A stretch of DNA of 64,000 nucleotides, taken from contig NZ_JADHDA010000004.1 of the NCBI RefSeq assembly GCF_015277735.1, positions 62,001 through 126,000 on the forward strand. The letters are read 5' to 3'. The notes under the pieces are model-generated. The model was not told where the DNA came from, ran no database searches, and worked only from the letters and a program-made list of their open reading frames with translations. The position numbers and the translations under genes were made by a program. Shown piece after piece: positions 42,611 through 52,326 of the stretch. Numbering within the stretch: the first letter of the stretch is position 1; every line of letters starts with the position of its first letter. The DNA comes from Psychrobacter sp. NG254. Its GTDB lineage: Bacteria; Pseudomonadota; Gammaproteobacteria; Pseudomonadales; Moraxellaceae.

Positions 42611-44386
42611 ATGCCAGATAATCACACCCATACCCGCATCAAAAAACTATCGCCGCTGCTTATTAATCAATTAGCAGCAGGTGAGGTCGTGACACGTCCA
42701 GCAGCCGTGGTCAAGGAGCTGCTCGAAAATACGATCGATGCTGGCGCGACCAATATTGAAGTGCGAATCACCCAAGGCGGCATGGGCATGATCGAAGTGA
42801 TCGATGATGGTATAGGGATTTATCCTGATGATATGGTCATGGCAATCACCCGTCATGCGACCAGCAAGGTCGCTGATGTTGCCAATTTACATGGCATCAC
42901 GACGTTGGGTTTTCGCGGTGAAGCATTGGCCGCGATGGCAGCGGTCTCCCGTCTGACCCTGACCAGTAGTCATGATGATAGCGGTGTGGGTCGTCAGTTA
43001 CAGGTTGCTGGCGTATTGGATGACACACCAAAACTGACACCAGTGGTGCATGGTCGTGGCACCACGATTATGGTGAAAGACTTATATTTTAATGTGCCAG
43101 CACGCCGTGGTAATTTGAAGTCTATCGCCACTGAGTTCGGTCATATCGAAGCCATCGTTCGTGATGTGGCGCTTGCACGAGCCGATGTTGCCCTTACGCT
43201 GTTTCATGATAATAAAAAACGCTTGTCATTATCTGCCAGCACTACAAGTAATAGTCATGATACTGTCAACCGTTTGCCATTGCCGCGTCTAGAACAAGCC
43301 ACTGGAATACCATTAACGGACAGTGCATTGGAGATCTCCATAGATTTATCGAGTCTGATGCAGCAGTCTATAGAGTATGATAATGACAGTGTTATTAGGC
43401 AAGCAGCGATTAGCGGGTGGTTATGGCCCATGCACGATGAGCAAACGGCACTACCAAAACTGATTTATGTCAATGGTAGGCTCGTGAAAGAGCTCTTAAT
43501 TAGTAATCAACTGCGTCAACTGGCACAGGGTGCAGAGCTAGCAGGGATGGGTTACGCCCTTTATTTTGATTTACCAACGCAGTGGTTGAACATCAATGTC
43601 CATCCATCCAAACAGCGCATCAAGATCAGTCCGCTAAACAATGTCATGGCACACTTAAATCATGCGATTCGTTCACAGTTAAAAATGCTCAATGCTAATA
43701 CAGTAAAAGTGACTAGCTCCGACATTTTAGACACATCAAAAGAGGATGGTTCTGTAAGAACGCTGTCAGACACGCATTTAGCAAATACTTTGGCTATAGA
43801 CCATTCAAGACAAAATCAGCAAGTACAAGCGCCTAGCCAGTCCTATCAAACGGCTTCAAGCAAGCCATTTTCAGGAAAATCCTCATTCCAACAGTCAATA
43901 ACCTCTAGTGTTGAAGATGTTTTGGATGGTAAGAGCACGCTTCTAAATACTCTTGTTCTAAATAACGCACCTAAAGCCACGACACCTTTACCAATATGCT
44001 TAGATGTTATCAGCAGTTTGAATGCTAATACAATGGGCGTTGTGATTGATCAAAATCTCGATGATAAAATGCTGCCTTGGCTACTGTTTTATCATCAGGG
44101 GAAGTGCATACTAATTGCTGAAAATGACTGGTATAAAAAGGTAGGCCAACTTTTTGAATCACAAGTTTTTGGTCGTGACGTGCTAGCTAAAGCCCAAACC
44201 CCAAATAGTGCCAACGAAATTAACCAGCAACTTGTCATGGTCAATGCCCAGATGTCTGACCAAGACTCGGTGGTTTTTACTACAGATATGACAGCATTGC
44301 TGACAAAACATGCCATCAAAGTAATAGATAGTGAGCGTTTGGTGATGTCAATGCTCTCATCTACGTCCGAACCCTTTATAAACTAA
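42611..44386 (+). CDS. mutL: DNA mismatch repair protein MutL
   Basis: Mismatch-repair matchmaker with an N-terminal GHKL ATPase. Visible: NQLAAGEVVTRPAAVVKEL near residue 18 (ATP-binding Glu), DDGIGI near 66, TLGFRGEALAAM near 97 and the later VHPSKQRIKI near 330. The linker (about 370-460) is Ser/Gln-rich. The C-terminal region from about 460 is short and divergent. I cannot find the endonuclease motif of the DQHAAHER type or the late Cys-His metal motifs seen in MutL proteins of species without MutH. The overall length of 591 residues is a little short. The N-terminal identification is secure. Confidence 0.94.
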   Translation: MPDNHTHTRIKKLSPLLINQLAAGEVVTRPAAVVKELLENTIDAGATNIEVRITQGGMGMIEVIDDGIGIYPDDMVMAITRHATSKVADVANLHGITTLGFRGEALAAMAAVSRLTLTSSHDDSGVGRQLQVAGVLDDTPKLTPVVHGRGTTIMVKDLYFNVPARRGNLKSIATEFGHIEAIVRDVALARADVALTLFHDNKKRLSLSASTTSNSHDTVNRLPLPRLEQATGIPLTDSALEISIDLSSLMQQSIEYDNDSVIRQAAISGWLWPMHDEQTALPKLIYVNGRLVKELLISNQLRQLAQGAELAGMGYALYFDLPTQWLNINVHPSKQRIKISPLNNVMAHLNHAIRSQLKMLNANTVKVTSSDILDTSKEDGSVRTLSDTHLANTLAIDHSRQNQQVQAPSQSYQTASSKPFSGKSSFQQSITSSVEDVLDGKSTLLNTLVLNNAPKATTPLPICLDVISSLNANTMGVVIDQNLDDKMLPWLLFYHQGKCILIAENDWYKKVGQLFESQVFGRDVLAKAQTPNSANEINQQLVMVNAQMSDQDSVVFTTDMTALLTKHAIKVIDSERLVMSMLSSTSEPFIN

Positions 44387-44440
44387 CCTTTGCTTTAAAA
44401 GTTAGTCAATTTTTTATGAACAATGATTAAAGGCAATCCT

Positions 44441-45598
44441 ATGGGACAGTCGTCTGAGGGTTTATCTCATAAGCTAACAGATAATAGTGTGGTGTGCTTG
44501 ATGGCACCCACGGCCAGCGGAAAAACAGCACTGGTATATGAGCTATATGATACAGGGCGCTATGAGCTGATTTCGGTAGATTCAGCACTGGTATATCGTG
44601 ATATGAATATAGGTACTGCCAAACCAACAGCAACAGAATTGTCACGTTATCCGCACCATCTGGTCGATATCATTGATCCTATGCAAAGCTATAGCGTGGC
44701 TGAGTTTGTCAGTGATGTGGCGCGCCTGATTGATGAGTGTCATCAAAACGGGAAAATTCCATTGCTAGTCGGTGGGACCATGATGTATTACATGGCGCTG
44801 CTTGATGGACTATCGCCTGTGCCTGATAGTGATGATAGCGTACGCGCGCGCGTAGAGCAGTGGCGACAAGATAAAGGCATCGATGCCTTGTATGATTATT
44901 TGGGTAGCGTTGATCCAGTTAGCCATCAGCGTTTGAATGCGACAGATACTCAGCGTATCACGCGAGCGGTTGAAGTGTATCTGCAAACAGACATACCGAT
45001 AAGTGACTGGCAGCGTCAGCCAAAGCAGGCGCTAGCACACAATCCAAATCAGCAATGGCATGCATTGGCAGTCATGCCGGATCGCCCGTGGCTGCATCAG
45101 CGTATAGAGCAACGTTTAGATATTATGTGGCATGAAGGACTGGTTACTGAGGTAATTGAGCTGCTTGAGCAATATCCATTGACACCCAACTTGGCGTCTA
45201 TGCGCTGTGTCGGCTACCGTCAGGTATTAGAATATCTTGTGCATATTGCGCACCCCGTATTTGAGCTGTCGCATTTAGATAAAGCACAGTTTTATGACGC
45301 TTTTGCAGTGAGTCAAGATGCAAGCGATGAGCGAGAAAACCCAATCAGTGACTTTCAACGATCAGCGGTGCCTGATGATGAGACCAAGGCGCTTGCTTGT
45401 CAGCAAATGCAAAATAAGGCATTATATGCTACAAGACAGCTGGCAAAGCGCCAGTATACTTGGCTACGCAAAGTTGTGCAGCTTCCTAGCGTATCAACAG
45501 ATAGCATTGCTGGATCTGAACACATTGATAATGACACGGCAAATCTGACGATTAAAACCTTTACTACGATGCAACAGGCCAGAGATTATCTGTCGTAA
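44441..45598 (+). CDS. miaA: tRNA dimethylallyltransferase
   Basis: Adds a dimethylallyl group to A37 of tRNAs reading UNN codons, the first step to ms2i6A. The P-loop APTASGKTAL is near residue 22, followed by SVDSALVYRDMNIGTAKP near 43 and HHLVDIIDP near 71. The core ends CVGYRQVLEYL near 263 and resumes ATRQLAKRQYTWLR near 330. About 50 residues between these last two blocks (Asp/Gln/Ser-rich) are absent from E. coli MiaA. The frame opens at 44423, but AAAGG lies seven bases before the in-frame ATG at 44441, so the latter is preferred. Confidence 0.93.
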   Translation: MGQSSEGLSHKLTDNSVVCLMAPTASGKTALVYELYDTGRYELISVDSALVYRDMNIGTAKPTATELSRYPHHLVDIIDPMQSYSVAEFVSDVARLIDECHQNGKIPLLVGGTMMYYMALLDGLSPVPDSDDSVRARVEQWRQDKGIDALYDYLGSVDPVSHQRLNATDTQRITRAVEVYLQTDIPISDWQRQPKQALAHNPNQQWHALAVMPDRPWLHQRIEQRLDIMWHEGLVTEVIELLEQYPLTPNLASMRCVGYRQVLEYLVHIAHPVFELSHLDKAQFYDAFAVSQDASDERENPISDFQRSAVPDDETKALACQQMQNKALYATRQLAKRQYTWLRKVVQLPSVSTDSIAGSEHIDNDTANLTIKTFTTMQQARDYLS

Positions 45599-46024
45599 AG
45601 TGTCATAAAAATTTCTGTTATAAGTGCTTTGTAGATACCTATAGAAGGTCTGAAAACAGTAATCACAATTAGTTTCAAAATATCGCATAGATAACTGCTA
45701 TAATTTAAAACTGCTGAAATAGTAGGCTTAATACTGCAAGAGAGTATTTATATAGAATAGATAGACATTGATATAGTGATTTTCTCAACAAGTATTGATT
45801 TATTTTGTTAAATAACAATCAATGAAACAAGTAGTTACTTAATTATTTACAATAATAATGTATTCGCGATAAAGTGGAATTACTTAACATCAGCGAATAT
45901 CCGTTTAGATACGTTTTATAAATAAAACATATTATTGTATCTACCTTTTAGCCATTATAATTAAATTAACACGTAAAATAATTGGCACTTAAAACATAAT
46001 TATATAATATTTAGGAGAGATTTC
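45599..46024 (+). other. Intergenic region upstream of hfq, 426 bp
   Basis: Very AT-rich, with several possible -10 elements (for example TATAATTTAA near 45699), suggesting that hfq is driven by its own promoters apart from miaA. No ORF is supported. TTTAGGAGAG gives hfq a strong ribosome site. Confidence 0.55.
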
Positions 46025-46567
46025 ATGTCGAAAGGACAAACTTTACAAGATCCGTTCTTGAACTCGCTGCGTAAAGATCGCATTCCTGTCTCTATTTTCT
46101 TGGTCAATGGTATTAAATTACAAGGCCAAATTGAATCATTTGATCAGTATGTGGTACTTCTCAAAAACACCGTTAGTCAAATGGTTTACAAACATGCCAT
46201 CTCAACTGTAGTGCCAGCCCGTAACCCACGTAGTAGCACAACAGCGACTGGCAGTACGCCTCAATCTCAAAGCACTCCGCCAACTGGTTACCAAGGTGGC
46301 GGTTTTGAACGTGGTGGCAATCCAGCAGCTGCTGGCGGGTTTGAAGAACGTGGTTTTGCCTCTAATCGTAGTGGCTTCAATCGCGGCGGCTTTAGCCAAG
46401 GTCAAGAGCGTCAAGAGCGCGGTTTTGAACGTGGTAGCTTTGGCCAAGGTCAAGATCGTGGTTTTGAGCGTGGTGGTTTCGGTCAAGATCGTGGTTTTGA
46501 TATGCCAGCAGATGGAGCAGGTTTCGAAGCTAAGCCGAATGATGGGTCTAATGACGGTGACAACTAG
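46025..46567 (+). CDS. hfq: RNA chaperone Hfq with long Gly/Arg-rich tail
   Basis: Hexameric Sm-like protein that pairs small RNAs with mRNAs. The Sm core covers residues 1-65: [28 protein letters not shown] (Sm1) and [10 protein letters not shown] (Sm2) are canonical. From about residue 75 to 180 there is a low-complexity tail built from GGF, RGF, RGG and Gln-rich units and ending in acidic Asp/Asn. Hfq of Acinetobacter and relatives is known to carry a similar Gly-rich extension; E. coli Hfq is only 102 residues. The tail is likely disordered. It follows miaA, as in many gammaproteobacteria, and has its own terminator. Confidence 0.96.
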   Translation: MSKGQTLQDPFLNSLRKDRIPVSIFLVNGIKLQGQIESFDQYVVLLKNTVSQMVYKHAISTVVPARNPRSSTTATGSTPQSQSTPPTGYQGGGFERGGNPAAAGGFEERGFASNRSGFNRGGFSQGQERQERGFERGSFGQGQDRGFERGGFGQDRGFDMPADGAGFEAKPNDGSNDGDN

Positions 46568-46625
46568 ATAATGGCATGTGGCAACTGTATTGTCTAAGAT
46601 GATAGCATTGATATATTTGATTAAG

Positions 46626-46651
46626 ACCTACTGATACAGTGGGTTTTTTTT
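46626..46651 (+). terminator. Terminator after hfq
   Basis: CCTACTG pairs with CAGTGGG (one wobble) around ATA, followed by eight Ts. Confidence 0.8.
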
Positions 46652-46814
46652 GTATAGATTCATATATATTGTCAACAATAAGCGTATCGAACAGCGATCA
46701 AGATATGGCAGTAGAAAGCATGGCTGTAGATGGTTGTTTATATGAAACAATATAAAATAATATGAAGCATAGTATAGTAAAATACTGGATTCATTATAAA
46801 AATAGAGCACATTC

Positions 46815-47807
46815 ATGAGTGATACTAAAAACAACCTAACCCATGAGCAATTTATTACCACCGCTATAGAGGCCATTAATACTGAAATATCTGCATTGGC
46901 ATTGCTGACCGAGCAGATAGATGATCGGTTTGCGCAGGCCTGCGATATTATTTTGGCTTGCAAGGGTCGAGTGGTCGTCACTGGTATGGGTAAATCAGGA
47001 TTAATCGGACGCAAGATAGCAGCGACCTTTGCATCGACTGGTACGCCAGCTTTCTTTATGCATCCAGGTGAGGCTGGGCATGGCGATTTGGGTATGCTAG
47101 TGAAAGGCGACGTACTACTTGCTATCTCAAACTCTGGTGAGTCAGATGAGATTAAAATGCTGTTACCAGTGGTCAAGCATCTGCAAATTCCACTGATCAG
47201 TATCAGTCGTGATAAGCGCGGGATGCTGCCACGGGCCGCAGATATCGTGTTGACGCTTGGTCAGTCACAAGAAGCTTGCCCGCTCAATCTTGCACCCACG
47301 TCAAGCACGACGGCGACCTTGGCACTTGGTGATGCGTTGGCAGTTGCGCTTGTGCATGCACGCAATTTCACCTCTGAAGACTTTGCACTCTCACATCCGG
47401 CCGGTGCATTAGGGCGTCAGCTACTCACTCGTGTCGAAGATCTCATGCATACCCAATCAGATGATCTGCCTTTAATTCATCAGCAAGCGCCCCTCCAACA
47501 AGCTTTGTTTACCATGTCTGCTGGGCGCCTAGGTATGACGGTAGTGACCGACGATACTGATAAAGTGGTTGGCGTGTTTACCGATGGTGATTTGCGCCGT
47601 GGCTTAGAAAAAGGGATCGATCTCCAGACAACGATGGGTGAGGTCATGGTCAGAAATCCACGCAGTATCAGTAAAACCATGCGCGCCTCAGATGCGCTAA
47701 GTGTGATGAATGAAAATGGTATCAGTCAGCTATTGATTATTGATAATGAAGATCGTCTAGAAGCCATTATTACGGTTCATGATTTGCTACAAGCTGGCGT
47801 AAAATAG
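46815..47807 (+). CDS. kdsD: D-arabinose-5-phosphate isomerase
   Basis: Makes arabinose 5-phosphate from ribulose 5-phosphate for KDO synthesis. An N-terminal SIS domain (residues about 40-180) with GMGKSGLIGRKIAATFASTG, HPGEAGHGDLGM and SNSGESDEI is followed by a CPLNLAPTSSTTATLALGDA block. Two CBS domains fill residues about 205-330, with VFTDGDLRRGLEKG between them. The length of 330 residues is typical. It is the first gene of the KDO/LPS-export cluster kdsD-kdsC-lptC-lptA-lptB. The Shine-Dalgarno sequence before the ATG is weak (GAGC). Confidence 0.95.
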   Translation: MSDTKNNLTHEQFITTAIEAINTEISALALLTEQIDDRFAQACDIILACKGRVVVTGMGKSGLIGRKIAATFASTGTPAFFMHPGEAGHGDLGMLVKGDVLLAISNSGESDEIKMLLPVVKHLQIPLISISRDKRGMLPRAADIVLTLGQSQEACPLNLAPTSSTTATLALGDALAVALVHARNFTSEDFALSHPAGALGRQLLTRVEDLMHTQSDDLPLIHQQAPLQQALFTMSAGRLGMTVVTDDTDKVVGVFTDGDLRRGLEKGIDLQTTMGEVMVRNPRSISKTMRASDALSVMNENGISQLLIIDNEDRLEAIITVHDLLQAGVK

Positions 47808-47927
47808 CGTCTGCTTGAGATTGCTAAATTTTCAATATGCTCTAACCGTTAGAGTATTATTCATGATTGAATGATAAATTACGCGCAGATACCACTCAGA
47901 CTATCAGCCTATAATAAGAGATGACTC

Positions 47928-48479
47928 ATGCAAGATTTGATAAAAAAAGCAGGACAAGTAAAGCTATTGGTTATGGATGTCGATGGTATTTTATCCAATG
48001 GTCAAATCATTTATGATGCCAACGGTATTGAGACCAAAGCATTTTCGGTACATGATGGCGTGGGTGTCAAATCACTGGCTCGTTATGGTATTTTGACCGC
48101 GATTATTACTGGTCGTAGCAGTGCTATGGTAGATAAACGTGCCCTCGAGATGGGTGTTAACTATGTAGTACAAGGACGTGATGATAAGCTTGTCGCATTG
48201 AATGAGCTATTATCCTCTCTTGATCCGGCGCTCAATATTAGCGCTGCTGATTGTGCGTATATGGGTGACGATTTACCAGATATTAAAGCGATGCAAACAG
48301 TGGGGTTTGCGGCCACAGTGCCTAATGCTCATGCAGAAGTGATCAAGCGTAGCCATATGGTGACCACTCGTGCAGGTGGCACTGGCGCGGTACGTGAGGT
48401 ATGTGACCTTATCTTAAAAGGTCACGGAGAATATCAAGACTTTATCTCGCACTATACACTGGATGAGACCCCAAACTAG
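47928..48479 (+). CDS. kdsC: 3-deoxy-D-manno-octulosonate 8-phosphate phosphatase
   Basis: HAD-family phosphatase releasing free KDO from KDO 8-phosphate. Motif I is MDVDGIL near residue 17 (nucleophile Asp). Motif II lies in AIITGRSS near 62, and the late MGDDLPDIKAM near 106 supplies the metal-binding acids. It is tetramer-forming in the family. The length of 183 residues fits. It lies 120 bp after kdsD and 11 bp before lptC. Confidence 0.95.
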   Translation: MQDLIKKAGQVKLLVMDVDGILSNGQIIYDANGIETKAFSVHDGVGVKSLARYGILTAIITGRSSAMVDKRALEMGVNYVVQGRDDKLVALNELLSSLDPALNISAADCAYMGDDLPDIKAMQTVGFAATVPNAHAEVIKRSHMVTTRAGGTGAVREVCDLILKGHGEYQDFISHYTLDETPN

Positions 48480-48490
48480 GATAAACTATC

Positions 48491-49075
48491 GTGAACACAC
48501 GTGTTTTAATTGTACTCGCATTAATCATTGCAGGGATTGCTGGTTGGTTCTTTCAGCAGCAAGGAGACGTAACACCGCCAGTCAACATTGAAAGCACTGA
48601 TGTTGATTATGAGGCCACGGACATAAAAGCCGTTCAAACAAACGATCAAGGCGAAACTGAGTATGAGCTAACGGCGGATTCTTTGACGCACAATCCTGAG
48701 ACCAATGAGGATGAAATGTCAGGCATTACTATGAATTGGGAGCCTTCACCAGAACAGCGCTACCGTATTCAGGCTGGTAGTGCTGCTATCAGTCAGGAGA
48801 CAGGAGAGCTCAGTCTGTCCGGAGGTTTTACGCTCGTCAGTGAAGGCAATAAAGACAAGCCTGATGTGGAACCAATAAAAGTAACTGGTAGCGCTCTGAA
48901 GGGTAATACAAAGTCAGGTAAAGTATATAGTGAAGCACCTGTGAAGATTGAGCAAGGGATGAACCGGTTCGAAGCCTCTAGTATGACTGCCAATCTTGAG
49001 ACAGGAGAGTATGAGTTTGGTCAAGTTGCCGTCGATTTTATGCCTGCTGATCGTAAAGACAAAGCGTTGTTTTAG
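48491..49075 (+). CDS. lptC: LPS export system protein LptC
   Basis: Bitopic inner-membrane protein linking the LptBFG transporter to periplasmic LptA. A single N-terminal membrane helix (residues 4-20) precedes a periplasmic beta-jellyroll. ATDIKAVQTNDQGETEYEL near 42 and the repeated ITGSAL- and AS-type strands are typical. The start is GTG at 48491, placed 11 bases after the kdsC stop with AGGATAAA upstream. The length of 194 residues is normal. Confidence 0.88.
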   Translation: MNTRVLIVLALIIAGIAGWFFQQQGDVTPPVNIESTDVDYEATDIKAVQTNDQGETEYELTADSLTHNPETNEDEMSGITMNWEPSPEQRYRIQAGSAAISQETGELSLSGGFTLVSEGNKDKPDVEPIKVTGSALKGNTKSGKVYSEAPVKIEQGMNRFEASSMTANLETGEYEFGQVAVDFMPADRKDKALF

Positions 49076-49153
49076 CCAAAAACCAAGATCTCTTTTATCT
49101 GTTATATGACATAACCACCATTAGCATGAAGTTTGCAAATCCTATCACCAATT

Positions 49154-49750
49154 ATGAAACGAGTCATTTATATGAAACCTAAATTTTTGCCTACTTTGCG
49201 CTCATTAGCAGTACGTTTGGGTCAAGCCGCACCGAGCTTATCTACATTACGTGCTTTGCCAGTGGGTCTGCTAATCGCATTGCCATTGTATAGTCATGCA
49301 TTACCGTCAGATGCCAATCAGCAAATAAAATTGCTAGCGGACAAGGCCACTTACAGCGAGCGTACAGGTATCACAAGTTACTCAGGTGGTGTTGTTATTA
49401 CTCAGGGTACCTTTAAAATGACGGCCGACAATATCACGGTCAATCTATCGCAGCAGCGTAGTATCAATTCTGCCGTAGCGACAGGTCGTCCAGCCACCAT
49501 GCAGCAAATCGTGACTCAAGAAAAAGGCTTAGCAAAAGGCCAAGCCAATAAAATTGATTATAATGCAGTATCTGGCATCATTACTTTAACAGGAAACGCC
49601 AAGTTGGTTCAGAATGGTGCAAGCTTTGCGGGTAATGTGATTCGCTATAGCCTAAAAGCAGGTGATGTAGAAGCCACTGCTGGTGGTAACCAGCGAGTAG
49701 AGTTGGTATTCCCGCCTAGTAGCAGCAACAGCCAGAGTGGTGTGCGCTAA
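49154..49750 (+). CDS. lptA: LPS transport periplasmic protein LptA
   Basis: Forms the periplasmic bridge that carries LPS. The beta-jellyroll repeats are visible: LLADKATYSERTGITSYSG, ITQGTFKMTADNITV and VSGIITLTGNAKLVQNG. The signal region ends near YSHA. The frame opens with TTG at 49133, but ATG at 49154 and ATG at 49172 are both possible and neither has a strong Shine-Dalgarno sequence. The N-terminal region before the hydrophobic core is unusually long (about 40 residues from 49154) for a signal peptide. It lies in the lptC-lptA-lptB order. Confidence 0.88.
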   Translation: MKRVIYMKPKFLPTLRSLAVRLGQAAPSLSTLRALPVGLLIALPLYSHALPSDANQQIKLLADKATYSERTGITSYSGGVVITQGTFKMTADNITVNLSQQRSINSAVATGRPATMQQIVTQEKGLAKGQANKIDYNAVSGIITLTGNAKLVQNGASFAGNVIRYSLKAGDVEATAGGNQRVELVFPPSSSNSQSGVR

Positions 49751-49824
49751 TCTAGCCATCAGTCTATAGTAGAGGCGTGTGTGTTTTTAATAGTGCCTAA
49801 ATTTTGTGAAAGTAAGAGTAAGTT

Positions 49825-50604
49825 ATGAGCGATAATCAAAACATAGATCCATTGGTGTCAAGTGCTAACACAGCGCCTGTCGCTCGACTGACAATGCAAA
49901 ATTTGGGCAAGCGCTATGGTAAGCGTTGGGTGGTCAAAGATGTTTCGTTCTCTGTTGACCAAGGGCAAGTGGTTGGACTGCTAGGCCCTAATGGTGCAGG
50001 TAAGACGACCAGTTTTTATATGGTAGTTGGTCTAGTCAATATGGACAAAGGCCGTGTCACGCTAGGAAAAATGGACTTGTCCAAATATGCCATGCATGAG
50101 CGTGCTCGTGCAGGTATCGGGTATTTACCGCAAGAAGCATCGATTTTTCGTAAGTTGTCTATCGAAGATAATATTTTAGCTATTTTGCAGACCCGTACAG
50201 AATTGAGCAAAGCTGAACAGCAGCAAGAGCTTGAAAAATTGATCGGTGAGTTCCATTTAGAACATGTACGTAGCTCACTTGGTATGAGTGTCTCGGGCGG
50301 TGAGCGTCGTCGCTGTGAAATCGCACGTGCGTTAGCAGCCGACCCTAAATTTATATTGTTAGATGAGCCTTTTGCTGGGGTTGATCCCATCTCTGTTGGC
50401 GATATCAAAGATGTTATCTTGACGCTAAAAAACCGCGGTATTGGTGTGTTAATCACTGACCATAATGTTCGTGACACTTTGGCTATCTGTGAAAAAGCCT
50501 ATATCGTTTCAGAAGGCGCTATCATTGCTGAAGGCACCTCATCTGAAGTCTTGGAAAATGATTTGGTAAAATCTGTCTACTTAGGTAAAGATTTCCAAGT
50601 ATAA
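49825..50604 (+). CDS. lptB: LPS export ABC transporter ATPase LptB
   Basis: Cytoplasmic ATPase powering LPS extraction by LptFG. Walker A is GPNGAGKTT near residue 53, the Q-loop [14 protein letters not shown] near 97, the signature VSGGERRR near 155, Walker [14 protein letters not shown] near 175 and the H-loop ITDHNVRD near 210. The N-terminus has about 20 extra polar residues before the ABC core. It is the last gene of the cluster; rpoN, which often follows lptB, is not present here. Confidence 0.96.
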   Translation: MSDNQNIDPLVSSANTAPVARLTMQNLGKRYGKRWVVKDVSFSVDQGQVVGLLGPNGAGKTTSFYMVVGLVNMDKGRVTLGKMDLSKYAMHERARAGIGYLPQEASIFRKLSIEDNILAILQTRTELSKAEQQQELEKLIGEFHLEHVRSSLGMSVSGGERRRCEIARALAADPKFILLDEPFAGVDPISVGDIKDVILTLKNRGIGVLITDHNVRDTLAICEKAYIVSEGAIIAEGTSSEVLENDLVKSVYLGKDFQV

Positions 50605-50639
50605 TCCAGAAATACTGTTGAATTTTTCTCATATATATA

Positions 50640-50685
50640 CTGACTGCTGGCTTTATAGTTGCGATAAATGCATAAAGCCAGTCAG
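50640..50685 (+). repeat. Stem-loop between lptB and radA
   Basis: CTGACT (50640-50645) and GGCTTTAT (50649-50656) pair with ATAAAGCC (50672-50679) and AGTCAG (50680-50685), leaving a three-base bulge. There is no T run, so termination is doubtful. It may stabilise the lptB 3' end. Confidence 0.55.
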
Positions 50686-50842
50686 AATATACTCCTTTAT
50701 CTAAAAGATAGCCTGTCATACTGATGGCTGACTGCTCATCATCAGCACTCTTACATTCGCTCTCATATCAATTTGCTCTCACAAAAATAATCATATTCTA
50801 TTCATTATTCTCGACTGATCATCTGAATAAGGCTCATAAGTC

Positions 50843-52282
50843 ATGGCAAAAAATAAAAGCAGTTATGTCTGTCAGCATTGCGGCGCGCATTTTGGTAAAT
50901 GGGCAGGGCAGTGTACAGATTGCGGTGAATGGAACAGTTTGGTTGAAGCCCCCAACGTCAGTATGCCGCATCATAACAAAACCGCTTCTAAGCCCGCCGC
51001 AAATCGAGCAGCACCTCGCGCATCAGGTGGCACGCCAGCTGGTAACTATGCAGGTACACATAGTGCGGTTATGCCGCTCAATGCGGTCAGCATAGGATTG
51101 GACACGCGCTTGCCAACAGGCATTGGTGAGTTTGACCGTGTGCTTGGTGGCGGTTTAGTGGCCGGGTCTGTGGTGTTGATCGGTGGTGACCCTGGTATCG
51201 GTAAATCGACTATTCTATTGCAGACAGCGACTAACATGGCACGAGCAGATTCACTGGCAGGGAGTGCTCTGTATGTAACTGGTGAAGAATCGCTTGCACA
51301 GGTGGCGATGCGAGCTAAGCGCTTAGATTTGCCTGCTGATAGGCTCAGGGTACTGGCTGAGACCAATGTGGAAACCATCTGTGCAGCATTGACTCAAGAG
51401 CAGCCAGCCATTGCCATTATTGACTCTATTCAAACTATCTACACCGACGCTATCAATTCTGCACCGGGCGGGGTCAGCCAGATCAGAGAGTCAGCAGCGA
51501 TTTTGACGCGTTACGCGAAGCAAACGGGTACGGCTCTGTTTTTGGTCGGCCATGTGACCAAAGAAGGTACCTTAGCAGGGCCACGCGTGCTTGAGCATAT
51601 GGTTGACACGGTACTGTATTTTGAAGGCCAGTCAGACTCTAAATTTCGAATGATTCGAGCAGTCAAAAACCGCTTTGGGGCAGTCAATGAATTGGGGATA
51701 TTTGGCATGACCGATATGGGTCTAAAGGAAGTTGCCAATCCATCAGCGATATTTTTGAGTCGTTATGACAAACCTGTTGCAGGATCTGTAGTGATGGTCA
51801 GCCGTGAAGGGACGCGTCCCTTATTGGTCGAAGTGCAGGCTTTGGTTGATGATTCTCAAGGCTCGCCCAGACGTATGGCATTGGGCCTCGACTTTCAGCG
51901 CTTGTCGATGCTATTGGCAGTCATGCACCGTCATGGCGGTATTCATACCAGTGGACAGGACGTCTATGTCAATGTGGTGGGCGGTGTTAAAGTCATAGAA
52001 ACTGGATCTGACTTAGCCGTGCTATTGGCGTGCGCATCAAGTATTAAAGAGCGAGCATTGCCCTCATCATTGGCTGTGTTTGGTGAAGTGGGTTTATCTG
52101 GTGAAATTCGCCCAGTACCTAATGGTCAAGAGCGCCTAAAAGAAGCAATGAAGCATGGGTTTAAACATGCGATTATTCCAAAGGCCAATGCGCCTACTAA
52201 GAATGCACCTCAGTTTAAGGGAATCAATGTAATCGCGGTCGAGCGTCTTGATGAGGCGATTGAAAGTGCGTTTGAGCTATAG
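50843..52282 (+). CDS. radA: DNA repair protein RadA
   Basis: RecA-like branch-migration ATPase in recombination. The N-terminal zinc finger is CQHCG (near residue 10) and CTDCGEW (near 27). Walker A is GGDPGIGKST near 113, and the RadA-specific KNRFGAVNELG near 275 is present. The C-terminal Lon-protease-like domain includes GLSGEIRPVPNG near 425. A Gly/Ala/Pro-rich linker of about 25 residues follows the zinc finger. The length of 479 residues is typical. Confidence 0.96.
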   Translation: MAKNKSSYVCQHCGAHFGKWAGQCTDCGEWNSLVEAPNVSMPHHNKTASKPAANRAAPRASGGTPAGNYAGTHSAVMPLNAVSIGLDTRLPTGIGEFDRVLGGGLVAGSVVLIGGDPGIGKSTILLQTATNMARADSLAGSALYVTGEESLAQVAMRAKRLDLPADRLRVLAETNVETICAALTQEQPAIAIIDSIQTIYTDAINSAPGGVSQIRESAAILTRYAKQTGTALFLVGHVTKEGTLAGPRVLEHMVDTVLYFEGQSDSKFRMIRAVKNRFGAVNELGIFGMTDMGLKEVANPSAIFLSRYDKPVAGSVVMVSREGTRPLLVEVQALVDDSQGSPRRMALGLDFQRLSMLLAVMHRHGGIHTSGQDVYVNVVGGVKVIETGSDLAVLLACASSIKERALPSSLAVFGEVGLSGEIRPVPNGQERLKEAMKHGFKHAIIPKANAPTKNAPQFKGINVIAVERLDEAIESAFEL

Positions 52283-52326
52283 TTGATTCAGTTTAAAAGA
52301 GGTACGTTAGAAATAGCGTTCTGCTA

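Noticed and set aside
50724..51095. 123-codon frame upstream of and overlapping radA
   Set aside because: Most of it is radA read in the wrong frame, and no ribosome site is present.
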